From Tilletia caries (lineage: Eukaryota; Basidiomycota; Exobasidiomycetes; Tilletiales; Tilletiaceae): a stretch of 64,000 nt of DNA. Positions within the stretch are counted from its first letter, which is position 1. Each line of letters begins with the position of its first letter. Location: assembly GCA_032718865.1 (NCBI GenBank), contig JALUTQ010000020.1:558001-622000 (forward strand). The letters run 5' to 3'. A program made the translations under genes and the position numbers. The notes beneath the pieces are model-generated. The model made no database searches, was not told where the DNA came from, and worked only from the letters and a program-made list of their open reading frames with translations. Below, one piece after another: positions 1 through 8,807 of this stretch.

Positions 1-377
1 CGAATTTGCGCAGCTCGTCGAGCTTCTTCTCCTTCTGATCTGGGGCCAGATCGTCGTTGCGCTTGATGCGCTTGCGCCTCGTCTTTTCCTGACGAGTGTC
101 GTGAGCAAAGCAGTGTCGTTGCCAGCCGTGGAGGATCTTGAGTGCCTGTTGGACCAGTGGTTCGTGTCGGTCCATGTGTTTCCGGACCTGGTCGTTGAAG
201 CTGTTCCATGCCCGACGGGTCATCTTGCCGATGTCTTCGGTCTCCATGGTCTCGACCCATTTGTCGATGACATACAGCCAGTCGTCCCACGGGATTTGTT
301 CGTCCTCCACGAGCTCGGAGGGCTTGGTCGGCTCTGCTGACCGAAGCTCCCCACCCTGCCCGCACGAGAGATCCCTT
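1..377 (-). CDS. Unknown protein, fragment (open at window edge)
   Basis: An open frame on the minus strand runs from a stop just upstream of 377 down to base 1 and continues out of the window. It encodes an acidic and tryptophan-rich stretch (IPWDDWLYVIDKW) followed by a helical section and a strongly basic stretch (RQEKTRRKRIKR) near residue 90 that could be a nuclear localisation signal. No methionine sits near the upstream stop, so the true start is probably in an upstream exon or has been lost. I recognise no domain. The 22-bp tandem repeat lies immediately upstream. It could be the end of a transposon gene or a host gene; the sequence does not decide. Confidence 0.45.
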
Positions 378-395
378 TACATTTTAATCTATGCA

Positions 396-472
396 TGTTG
401 ACGCAATTGACCATGCGTGCTGACGCAGTTGACCATGCGTGCTGACGCAATTGACCATGCGTGCTGACGCAG
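396..472. repeat. 22-bp tandem repeat, 3.5 copies
   Basis: Three units at 396-417, 418-439 and 440-461 and a partial unit at 462-472 share the core TGCTGACGCAATTGACCATG with one or two substitutions. It sits directly upstream of the minus-strand open frame. The stretch 473-730 holds no gene that I can see. Confidence 0.9.
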
Positions 473-730
473 GCGACTTTGTGGGCCCAACTTTGCCCTT
501 ATCCCTTGCAGGCTCCCAGGCTCCACCGCGCCAGGGCTCTGGAGCTGGACTTAGGCACTGTCACCTCCCATGCTCTGCACTGTTGGGGTAGTACAAAGCT
601 GTCATATGTCTGACGCATCTGAGCGAACCAACCTGTTCGCTCTACACTTCTGAAGTCCTACCATTGTAGCGATCAATGCATAGGGAAGAGTTGGGAAAAA
701 GGAAGCTGTCGAAACCCGTAAGGGGGAGGG

Positions 731-2145
731 GGTACACGCCAGCGCAACGAGGATAAGGAAAGGCGCGGAGGAACTCCGCGCCTCCGCGCCTCCGCCCGCC
801 TACCTCCGCCAAAACTCCGCGCTCATTTTTGGGCGGATCATTCCGTCCGCCCAAGACAGTGGTGTCGGCAAGGCCGGTATCATTCCGTCCGCCGTAGCAG
901 GGTGGTCCTCACCGAGGCCGCCTCCTCCGTCCGCGGTGGGTAGGCGGAGTTTTTCCAAGGAGGGAACCTCCGTCCGCCTTCCTCCGGCGGAGTTCCGGCG
1001 GAGTTCCGCGCCTCCGCGATCCCAACTTGCTGACCCAAGTCTTGGTCTCAGACTTTGGAGTTACTTGCTTAACTCGGCGAAAAAAGTCATTTGAAGAGGG
1101 GTCTCAAGTCTTGAGACCCCGGCGTCACCAGCAATCACGTGATATGAAACCCGAGACTCCGTCTTCTGAGACCCCTTCAATAGGAGAGACCCTGTGTAAC
1201 CCCTGGGTTTTCAGTCTCAGAGCGGAGTAAGCGCGGAGGCGCGGAGTTCCGCCGGAACTCCGCCGAAGTTGGGGCTGTCGACACCTCCGTCCGCGCTCAA
1301 GTCCGGGAACCTCAAACCCCTCCGCCCTCCGTCCGCGTTCAAGTCGTTGGCGGTACTTCTCCGTCCGCCCCTCCGCTGTCAGCCTCCGCGGTACGGAGGA
1401 CGTCCTCCGGCGGAGGAAAATCGGCGGAGTTTTGCGGTACGGAGGCGCGGAGGACGCGGAACTCCGCCGAGGGCGCGGAGGTGACGCCTTTCCTTAAACG
1501 AGGAGCGGCGGGGACACTTTTCCATCCGAATGTCTCAGTGCACATCGGAGCAGCTTGTCTTCGGAGATGAAACTTATTTCAATAATCGGAACGCACTTCG
1601 GGCCAGCGGCTGGGCGTCGGAAGGTCAGCGGGCGGAACAAACATCAGACTTTGGCCGGGGAGGCAGATGGACCCTTCTACCAGCTCTCGCACACGACGGC
1701 CTCATGGCACCGATGGTTGTGTCAGGCTCAGTCACAAAGGAGCGATTTCGTTTCTGGCTTCAGTACCTTCTAATGCCGAAAATGAACCCCTTCCTCGGAC
1801 CCAAGTCGGTACTTGTGATGGACAATGCTTCCATTCACCAGAGCGCCGAGACTCGGGCTTTGATCGAGGATGCAGGTCAGTTTAACATCTGGGTTCTAAT
1901 CTTGCTGCATGCTGCATATCTCATCACTGCTTGTTCGGGAACACTGTCACTTAATCTTTCTCCCGACATACTCACCCGACTTCAACCCGATCGAATTTGC
2001 TTTTTCCGCCTTGAAGGCTAGGTCTCGAAGGATGGAGTCGGCCTCTCGGGTCGATGTGCTGCGTGCTTGCAACGACATCCGTCGAACCCATGCGCAACCC
2101 TATTTCCGCCACTGCGGATACGGCCCTGCACGTGCACCTGCCTGA
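731..2145 (+). pseudogene. Tc1/mariner-type transposase (DDE_3), split by MITE
   Basis: Coding is visible from 731, is interrupted by the MITE at 754-1496, and resumes in the same frame once the element and one TSD copy are ignored. The catalytic blocks are recognisable: first Asp in LVFGDETYF, second Asp in VLVMDNASIH, and third acidic residue in FLPTYSPDFNPIEFAFSALK. An intron interrupts the gene after the second block (donor GTCAGT near 1876), at the same place as in the second Tc1 copy at 20334; a clean AG acceptor is not evident before the third block near 1943, so splicing may be lost. The N-terminal HTH region is absent. These enzymes cut and paste DNA at TA dinucleotides in the nucleus. 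This copy is inactive. Confidence 0.8.
754..1496. mobile_element. hAT-like MITE, group A family I, copy 1
   Basis: 743-bp non-autonomous element with ends TAAGGAAAGGCG, flanked by a perfect 8-bp target duplication AACGAGGA at 746-753 and 1497-1504. The terminal YARNG pattern plus the 8-bp duplication fit hAT transposition. The body is saturated with CCTCCGC/GCGGAGG words, and the centre holds a 23-bp palindrome at 1098-1120 with arms GGGGTCTCAAG. An almost identical copy in inverted orientation lies at 61834-62564. The open frames crossing this GC-rich body are by-products of the repeated word and encode nothing recognisable. It interrupts a Tc1/mariner transposase frame. Confidence 0.93.
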
Positions 2146-2535
2146 TCTTGTTCAGTATCACCTCCTCTTTCCCCCGCTATGAAACGTAACTCGCCCTGAA
2201 TTCTTAACACAACCTGGTTTCATTTCGTGTGTGTGATGTGATTTGTAAACTGTGAGCAAAGATGAGGCGGCGAGGGACCGACGGAGCTGCTGGCTGAACG
2301 GCGAAGTTGAGGGGGGAGAGTTGGAGAAGAGTGGAAATTTGATTACATACCGTATATACGAACTTGGGAACCGAGTGAATGTGGAACGGGACGAGATCAA
2401 AACTACGTTCTGTAAACTGTGGAAGAAGCGAGTGGAGTCTGTGGTTGTGTTGTCCTCGCTGTCGGTGTCGTCGTGGTGGAGGGCGAGGACGTGTCGGACC
2501 TGTTCTCTCTATCCATTGTCACTCTCAAATCTCAA
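2146..2535. other. No gene identified
   Basis: Short open frames occur on both strands but none has recognisable motifs. I see no repeat structure here. It may contain the lost 3' end of the neighbouring Tc1 element. Confidence 0.4.
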
Positions 2536-2985
2536 TCACACTGTGCAGAAATCTGATTTGCTCTCGCATTTTCTATGGATTTTCGGTCCCAGTGCCTGCA
2601 GACGCCAGCGCTTAACAGCAGTGCGCAGCTTAATCCGCCCACCTCCATTGAGTGCGGCTCTCTTCATATCGGCCTCCCTGTATGAAATCTCACAAGCCTC
2701 GGCAGCCGTAAAAATGTCATACTCGACCAAAGCATTCGTGACCTTTTCGCCTAGCTCAGATGTAGCCGCAAATTCACCGAGCCGCATGCGTTTCCCGTAA
2801 GCCGGCAGGGCATCCGCATTAAAGGAGGAAGGATGGAGCTCGAGGATTGTTGTGGTCTGCCTTTTTGCCTGCTTCTTTTGGGATGGCTGGTCCTTTCTTT
2901 GCCTGCTCCTTCTGCTTTGGCTGGCCCCGTTCCTTGCCAGCAGGCTTTGCTTCGACGAACTCCACGCTCTTGAAGAGAACCCGAA
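2536..2985 (-). pseudogene. Unknown protein with SAM-like helical C-terminus, fragment
   Basis: The minus strand carries two adjoining open frames. The upstream part is a Lys/Gln/Glu-rich linker (AKPAGKERGQPKQKEQAKK). The downstream part, in another frame, reads like a small helical domain, with blocks LGEFAATSELGEKV and ALNGGGRIKLRTAVKRWR that resemble SAM/SAP-type folds ending other proteins. A one-base shift near 2850 separates the halves. The gene stops abruptly at the AT-rich mitochondrial-like block starting near 2985, so the upstream exons have been lost or displaced. Function is unknown; the helical-domain reading is inference. Confidence 0.35.
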
Positions 2986-3657
2986 GATTAAGCATAAAAT
3001 AATATGCGAAGGTATTTAAAAATTCTAGAATAGGCCACGCTCCTTCTTGAGTCTCTTTTTTATATATTAAATGAAGGAAATAAATAGATAGCATCTTTAG
3101 CTGAATTGATTACGGCGTCTAACTTCGGATTAGAAGATTTGAGGGTTCGAATCCTTCAAGGTGCTTTTTTTACAGTGTTACGTCTACTGCGGCTCTTTTA
3201 AATGATATTTTGACCCTTTTTAAAAAGGAATTACGTTCTGTTACCTTTGATTTCTTATACTTTAAAAGATAAGGACTACACCTTTCTTTGCTTTTTTTCT
3301 TTTTTGGGGCTTTTTCATTATTCAAAAATTATGAAGCAAACACAAAGGGAGCGCCGGATCTTTTTTCTATGCAAAAAAGAAGAAGGGAGACGTTTAAAAA
3401 AGTTTAAAAAAGTTTAAAAAAGTGAAAATATATAGAAGAAATATAAATATGCTCTACCCTACTAAAATCCAAGTCGCCTGTTTGTACTTTTTTTGTTATA
3501 AAAAAAAGAAGGGCGTTAAGGTACAAAGACACGTCAACTATTAGAATAAAAAGATTAGAAGCTAAATACAGGCAGGGGAAGAGCTTCAATGATTAGAACA
3601 GGTCATGAAGCCATTGATCGGCGTTTGTAATGATTAGAATTAATAAGGCTACGAGCC
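2985..3657. other. Probable nuclear mitochondrial DNA insertion (NUMT)
   Basis: Base composition drops sharply to strongly AT-rich between about 2985 and 3657, unlike both flanks. The block includes runs such as repeated GTTTAAAAAA near 3393-3425 and carries a complete tRNA of organellar character. No nuclear-type gene lies inside. Composition plus the tRNA suggest a fragment of mitochondrial genome pasted into the nucleus. Borders are approximate. Confidence 0.7.
3091..3164 (+). tRNA. trnR: tRNA-Arg (anticodon TCG), mitochondrial type
   Basis: 74 nt fold into a full cloverleaf. The acceptor stem GCATCTT pairs with AAGGTGC, the D stem is GCTG/CGGC, the anticodon stem TCTAA/TTAGA encloses loop CTTCGGA with anticodon TCG, and the T stem GAGGG/CCTTC encloses TTCGAAT. 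The acceptor stem has one G-T pair and the variable loop is six bases. TCG reads CGA/CGN arginine codons. The AT-rich surroundings indicate a mitochondrial origin, so this copy is probably not functional in the nucleus. Confidence 0.85.
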
Positions 3658-3695
3658 ATTAGAAAAGTACACCCCCGGGGTGCACTTTTCTAATG
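3657..3695. repeat. 19-bp-arm near-perfect palindrome
   Basis: Arms 3657-3675 and 3677-3695 pair at 18 of 19 positions around a one-base loop. The arm CATTAGAAAAGT(A/G)CACCCC resembles the CACCCC-ending termini of Tc1/mariner elements, here joined head to head. It marks the right border of the AT-rich block. Confidence 0.85.
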
Positions 3696-5464
3696 TGGCG
3701 AGCCCGATTGTCGGGCGAAAATTCTCGTTCTCGAGCGTCGGTCGATCACCACCACCTCTCACCGCACGAGCCAACTCCTCACCACCACCTGTCCGCAGTC
3801 GCACCCAGACAACACCAACACCGTGACCATCATCATCAGCGCCGCAGTGCCCCACCGCGAAGCATCTCCCAGGACTTGGGCCGGAGACTGCAGAGCGCTA
3901 CACCGCGCAACAGCGCCGGCGACGCGACAACACCTCGGGCACACGCTCCAGCAAGCACACTGACAGATCACCCATCGACGACGACGACAGCATCGATATC
4001 CACAACTCAACCACCACAACCACAGGCTTCTCGAGACCCGAACCAGCAGATGACGGACAGCTCAGAACCCCAGCACGGCCAAGCACAGGCATCAATTCAA
4101 GACCGTGAGTATCAGAAACGCACAGTCACTTCTCCTTCCTGACTCATGCTGACGGGATCCCTCTACTACAACGACAACAGTATCTACATCCACGTCGCCA
4201 TCACTGCCGCTGCTGGCTTCAAAGGACTTGGGCCTAGGACCGGCAGCTCGACAAGTAGTACACCTTTTACTCAGAAATCAGAACAGATGAATGGCCAGCA
4301 CATGATTTCATTGATGGTTGATGGTTGAATGTTGAGTGTTGAGTGTTGAGTGTTGACTGTTGACCATTATTTCCGCGTCCACCGAGAGTACTGCATCCTC
4401 CCGCCGACCCAGATGCTGCCTCCGCTACGCACATCTGCTGAAATGTTCCTTGGAGATCGCTGAACATGTGCGAGATACGAGGCGTGTATGAATATCAGTG
4501 GTTTGCGACTGTGAAGTGAGGGTTATGAATGCCAATACGACTCACCGACCGACGAAGCCGTCTTGCTACCTCACCAGTCACCACCCAGGTCCAAACCAAA
4601 CTCACACCACCTTGATCCCTGTCCACATATCACCAGTCAATCCGTGTACCAAGTGTGCCAATGCAAAATCTGGGTATTTAAGGCAGACAGTGCGCATTGG
4701 CGCATCAGTTTCGGTGCTGTGGTTAGTGGGGCAGTAGGAACAACTTCACTCACAGGATATGAATTGCAGGATGCAGCTGTTGAGAAAAGCGCCATTGTCA
4801 GCAGCAGTCGAACTGGCTCCAACCTCCACGCTTAAAGTGTTCACGTACCGCGTAGCGGGGGCGAGGGTGAGGTGACGCCGTGATGACCTGCAATGGACGA
4901 AGAGAGGTACAACTCAGCACAAAATTTGTTTGTGTCCTGTGACACGAAACTCTGCCACTCCGCTTACTAACCAGAACGCACACCCATGACCAAAGACCAC
5001 AGCACAAAAGGACAAGCTGCAACAGGTGATAGGACACAGTTCAAACAAAGCGCCCGTGTGTACCAAAGGACGATCACAAGACTCACTTGATATGCTGCTG
5101 CTGAAGTGCTGAATGATAATGAGAGCGTCGTGGTCCTAAGGTCTGTGATTCTGCACGCTGTCGGCCATGCAAGGTACAATACGAGCATCAGATATTTCAC
5201 GAAGCGCAAGCACCTGTGCACAGGAACACCCGGACACCACACCACCATGCATCAACGGAGCTACCCACAACTCCCACAGTCTCTGGAAAAAATGATCCGA
5301 TCACCTCTCGCACTCTAGCACCGCCAGTTAAAAAAAACGAAGGGAGTAGAGCGTTTCTGCATCAATGCTCAGTAGTCGGCCATAAGTACAAAGCAGCGCA
5401 CAACACAGAGATGTACTCACTGCTTCTGACTGCTTGTGAAGACTGTGCAATCGCATTGTTGAAG
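3696..5464. other. No confident gene; low-complexity region
   Basis: The best frame (3693-4142, +) is a His/Pro/Ser/Thr/Gln-rich low-complexity stretch without a domain. A tandem array of the 7-bp word GTTGAGT occupies about 4313-4364. Other short frames overlap each other on both strands and look random. I cannot support a gene here. Confidence 0.4.
4313..4364. repeat. 7-bp tandem repeat (GTTGAGT)
   Basis: About seven consecutive degenerate copies of GTTGAGT/GTTGATG run without interruption. Confidence 0.85.
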
Positions 5465-5580
5465 GAGTTTTATCACAGGATGGGCCAGTATTATGAAAAT
5501 TATCACAGGATGGGCCAGCTGGAAAATTATATCACAGGATGGGCTGGGAGCAAAAATGAAATTTTCCTTCGCCTCATTAG
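5465..5580 (+). repeat. MULE left terminal sequence with triple repeat
   Basis: Starts GAGTTTTATCACAGG and contains three spaced copies of ATCACAGGATGGG at about 5471, 5501 and 5532. The same terminal design, in inverted pairs, bounds the MULE-type MITE at 45923-46536, so this is very likely the 5' end of the MULE whose transposase starts 100 bp downstream. I find no matching inverted copy downstream of the gene. Confidence 0.75.
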
Positions 5581-5683
5581 CGTGTTGATTCCTGCAGGGC
5601 TGCATGCTGAGCTTAAGTGTTTCTAAGACACATACATACACTCTCGTCGCCCCGGCATCCCAACAGCCTTTCCTTTCGCCCAG

Positions 5684-7622
5684 ATGTCTGCCATCGTGCC
5701 TCTGCAGGAGGTCACCGCCGACAGCACCTTCAGCTCCCTTGACGAGTTCAAGGACGCTGTCCGCTTCTACGCGTTGAAGCTGAACTTCAATCCCACTTGG
5801 GAGCGATCCAAGGCTGGTCTCTGTGTGGCAGTTTGCGACCAGAAAGCCACATGTGGCTGCCCTTTCCGAGTTCGCGCACATGTGGACGCCGAGGATGCTG
5901 GTCTGTTTCACGTTTCCACTTTCAAAGAAGGGCATTGCTGCGCGGGGAAGCCCCCTTCTAAGCGCAAGGCTTATTCTGACCACGACTTTCTGAAGCGCTT
6001 GGTGAGTATACATTCCGCTCTCCCCCTTCCACACTTCCCGTTCCCATCTCTCCATCTCTTCCTCTGGGCACAGTTGTCTCGTTGCCTCCGTTCTCGCTGC
6101 TCTCCAATCTATCAGCACGATGTTTCCAGTGTCCGCGCCATGGGCTACATGTGTTACGATGCTTTATGCACTCATACAGTCATACTGCCGTGGTGCTCCA
6201 TATTGCTGGTCGCTCTCCTGCCGGCTGACCGCTGACTGCTCTACTGCCCGTCTCACCTACATTGCCAGGCTTCAATCTAAATTCGACTGATGACACTCTC
6301 TTTGTTTGTAATGATAACAGATCCAGTCCTGCATGAGTGTCGACGGCAAAACTACCGATGTCCAGATCACGGCACAGCTCAAGAAGAGCTATGGCATCGC
6401 TCCCCCTCAGCCGACGATCAACAAGGCACCCAATGCAATTATCGGTTCTGCCCTGGAGGATCAGCAGCGCGAATTTCAATACATTCGGGCGTGGCTGGCT
6501 CGTGTGCAGGAGAAAGACCCGGGTACGATCATCAGCCACCTGGTGGAAGACGGTCGATTCTCTCGTGCGTTCCTCAGTCCCGGAGCCGCTCGTCTCGCTT
6601 GGAACCAATGCAAACCGTTTATTGCAGTCGATGGTACATTTACGAAAAACAAATTTGGAATGGTCCTGCTTCTCGCGACAAGTATGGATGCGGACAGCAA
6701 TCTAAACATTCTCGCGTGGGCCCTCGTGCGGTCCGAATCACAAGACACGTGGGATTGGTTCTTGCATCTCCTGCTTGTCGCCTGCCCGACTCTCGGTTTC
6801 TCCGGCACCACGATTATTTCCGATCGTCAGAAGGGACTTCTGAATGCAATCCAAGAGTTTCTCCCGGGCATGACAGAGGGATTCTGCTGCTGGCACCTGG
6901 CGGAAAATGTGAAGAAGCACTACGGCGCTGAAGCACGTCGGCTCTTCTGGCCGCTTGTCTATGCGGCTACGGAGGCTAAATTTAAAGACTGCATGGAGGC
7001 ACTTCGTCAGCACAGGAGCGGAGCGGCCGACTACCTTGCCGACACGGCTATTCCCCACAAGCACTGGGCCTCTTACGCCTTCCCCGGACGCCGCTTTGAC
7101 CACGTCACGTCCAACCTTAGCGAAATCGCCAACTCCGCTCTTCGCCGACACCGAGAACTCCCGCCCCTGCAGATCATGGCGTCAATTTACGACTACGAGA
7201 TGATGCACTTCCACAAGCGGGCATCGGCGGCACTAAAGTGGCAGCAGGCACTAGTTCCCCACCCGTACGAGCTGTTCCTGAAGGCCGTGGAGTCTGCCCG
7301 CAGGCTCAACGTCTCAAGTGCAAGTGGTCTCGCAGGACTTGTGACCACTACCTCTGGCAAGACATTTGAGGTCAAGCTGCCTGCCAATCCCTCAGACTCG
7401 GAGGCGGTCTCCTGCTCCTGCGGCTACGCTAATCTCATGTTGCTTCCTTGCGCACATAGTCTATGGAGTATGGACTGGGGTGCTGGGTGCATGATCGCAT
7501 CAGAGAAAGTCGAGCGGAAAAAAGGGAGCCGTGTCGAACAGAGATACCAGCCGAGCGTGCCGCAAATATGGTCGATGGAAGATGCTGTGGAGTATGGCCT
7601 GTGTGCTGTGGGTGAGGATTGA
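5684..7622 (+). CDS. MULE (Mutator-like) transposase
   Basis: Two exons, 5684-6001 and 6321-7622, joined by a 319-bp GTGAGT...ACAG intron, give about 540 residues. The N-terminal third (residues about 15-95) is a FAR1/WRKY-GCM1-like Cys/His DNA-binding region with CGCPFRVRAHV. The MULE domain follows: FIAVDGTFTKNKFG holds the first catalytic Asp, the region around IISDRQKGLLNAI the second, and FCCWHLAENVKKHYG is the conserved C-W-H block before the helical insert. A SWIM zinc finger (SCSCGYANLMLLPCAHSLW) lies near the C-terminus. The frames are intact across both exons, so this could be an expressed, possibly competent enzyme for cut-and-paste transposition with 9-11-bp target duplications. 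A related MITE is present at 45.9 kb. Confidence 0.9.
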
Positions 7623-8807
7623 GGGGCTTGAGGGCTTGCTTCAAGTCATGGAGAAGACGCAACAGCGATGGCCCATGTCTGTCGTGCTGTCCCGGGTCCA
7701 CGTCCACGCCCACCTGTAACTGCTGAAGATGAAAATGACAGTCAGAGCCCAGACTCCAGATTGAAGAGCCGCTGCAGACAAATAGAATTCGATCAACACT
7801 GGTGCATCTGTCATCTGAGCCCTGACTCCTGAGGGAAAATTCAGTATTCGGTCAGATTTTGAAAGAGGTCAGCGAGCAAGCACCAACGCGGGCATAATCT
7901 GCAGGTCTCCAATCTCAAGAGCAGCTGCTGTCTGCTGAGGCATGCAATCCGTTGGCCGTTGCAATATTGTATCAAATCATGGTCACAGCGGCGAAGATAG
8001 AAAGAGAGAGCGTCAACGGTGATTACTGATTTGTGAAGAGAAAACAGTCAGCGAGTGCAGAGTGTAGCGTGCAGAGTGCTGCTGTCAAGAACTGAAAAGT
8101 GAGAAAAGGGCTGGAAACTCGAAGGAAGAGTTGAGAACGGGGCAGGAGGAAAGGGTTGGGGGAGTGTTGGACGTGTCACTTCACGACTCTTTGGTTTTCG
8201 TAGCGCATACCTCCTCTCAGCAAATTGTCGTTCCCAATGCATTCCCAAGACCCGGACACGTAAGGTTGTAAGAATCTGGTAATCAGCAACAGAAACAGGA
8301 AAGGAGAGGATGTGAGTGAACGAGAATCTCAGCGTGAGCTCTGCGAGAGGGTTAACAGACAGCTCAGCGAGGCACTGTCGAGACTTGAGCACAAAGGAAA
8401 GGTGATGGTTGGCCAGTAAGTTAGTGGCCAAGAGCTATCTGCAAAATCAATCAATGAATCATAAATCAATGCAACCTCAGGTCGGACGGGAACGACGAGG
8501 AACAGAAGAAGGTTAGCACTCAGCAGGACGCATGCAGTACAGCAGTAGACTCCAGCGGTTCAACCTACAGCATCGAAGCTGATTGCGGTGTGATCTATAG
8601 GGGCAGAAAGAACAGAAGGAAAATCAGCCGGTGGGTGGAGCTCAGTAAGCACTCAGCGATGGTCGATGAACGAGAGTGTGATGTGTATGTAGAAGTCCTT
8701 ATAAAGGAACCGCTCTCACCTGATGCCCCCTCTACCAAATCCCCACTCTCTTGCTCCCAAGACCCAATCCCTCACCTGCTCGCCTCTCTGGCCAAATCAC
8801 TGACACA
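7623..8807. other. No gene identified
   Basis: No frame with recognisable motifs. I looked here for the right-hand MULE terminus (an inverted CCCATCCTGTGAT motif) and did not find it. The last 150 bp, pyrimidine-rich, may be the promoter and leader of the gene starting at 8808. Confidence 0.4.

Noticed and set aside
396..472. CRISPR-like array
   Set aside because: Units are directly adjacent without spacers, and the genome is eukaryotic; it is a simple tandem repeat.
3693..4142. 149-residue His/Pro/Thr-rich frame
   Set aside because: Low complexity only, with overlapping frames on the other strand; cannot be supported as a gene.
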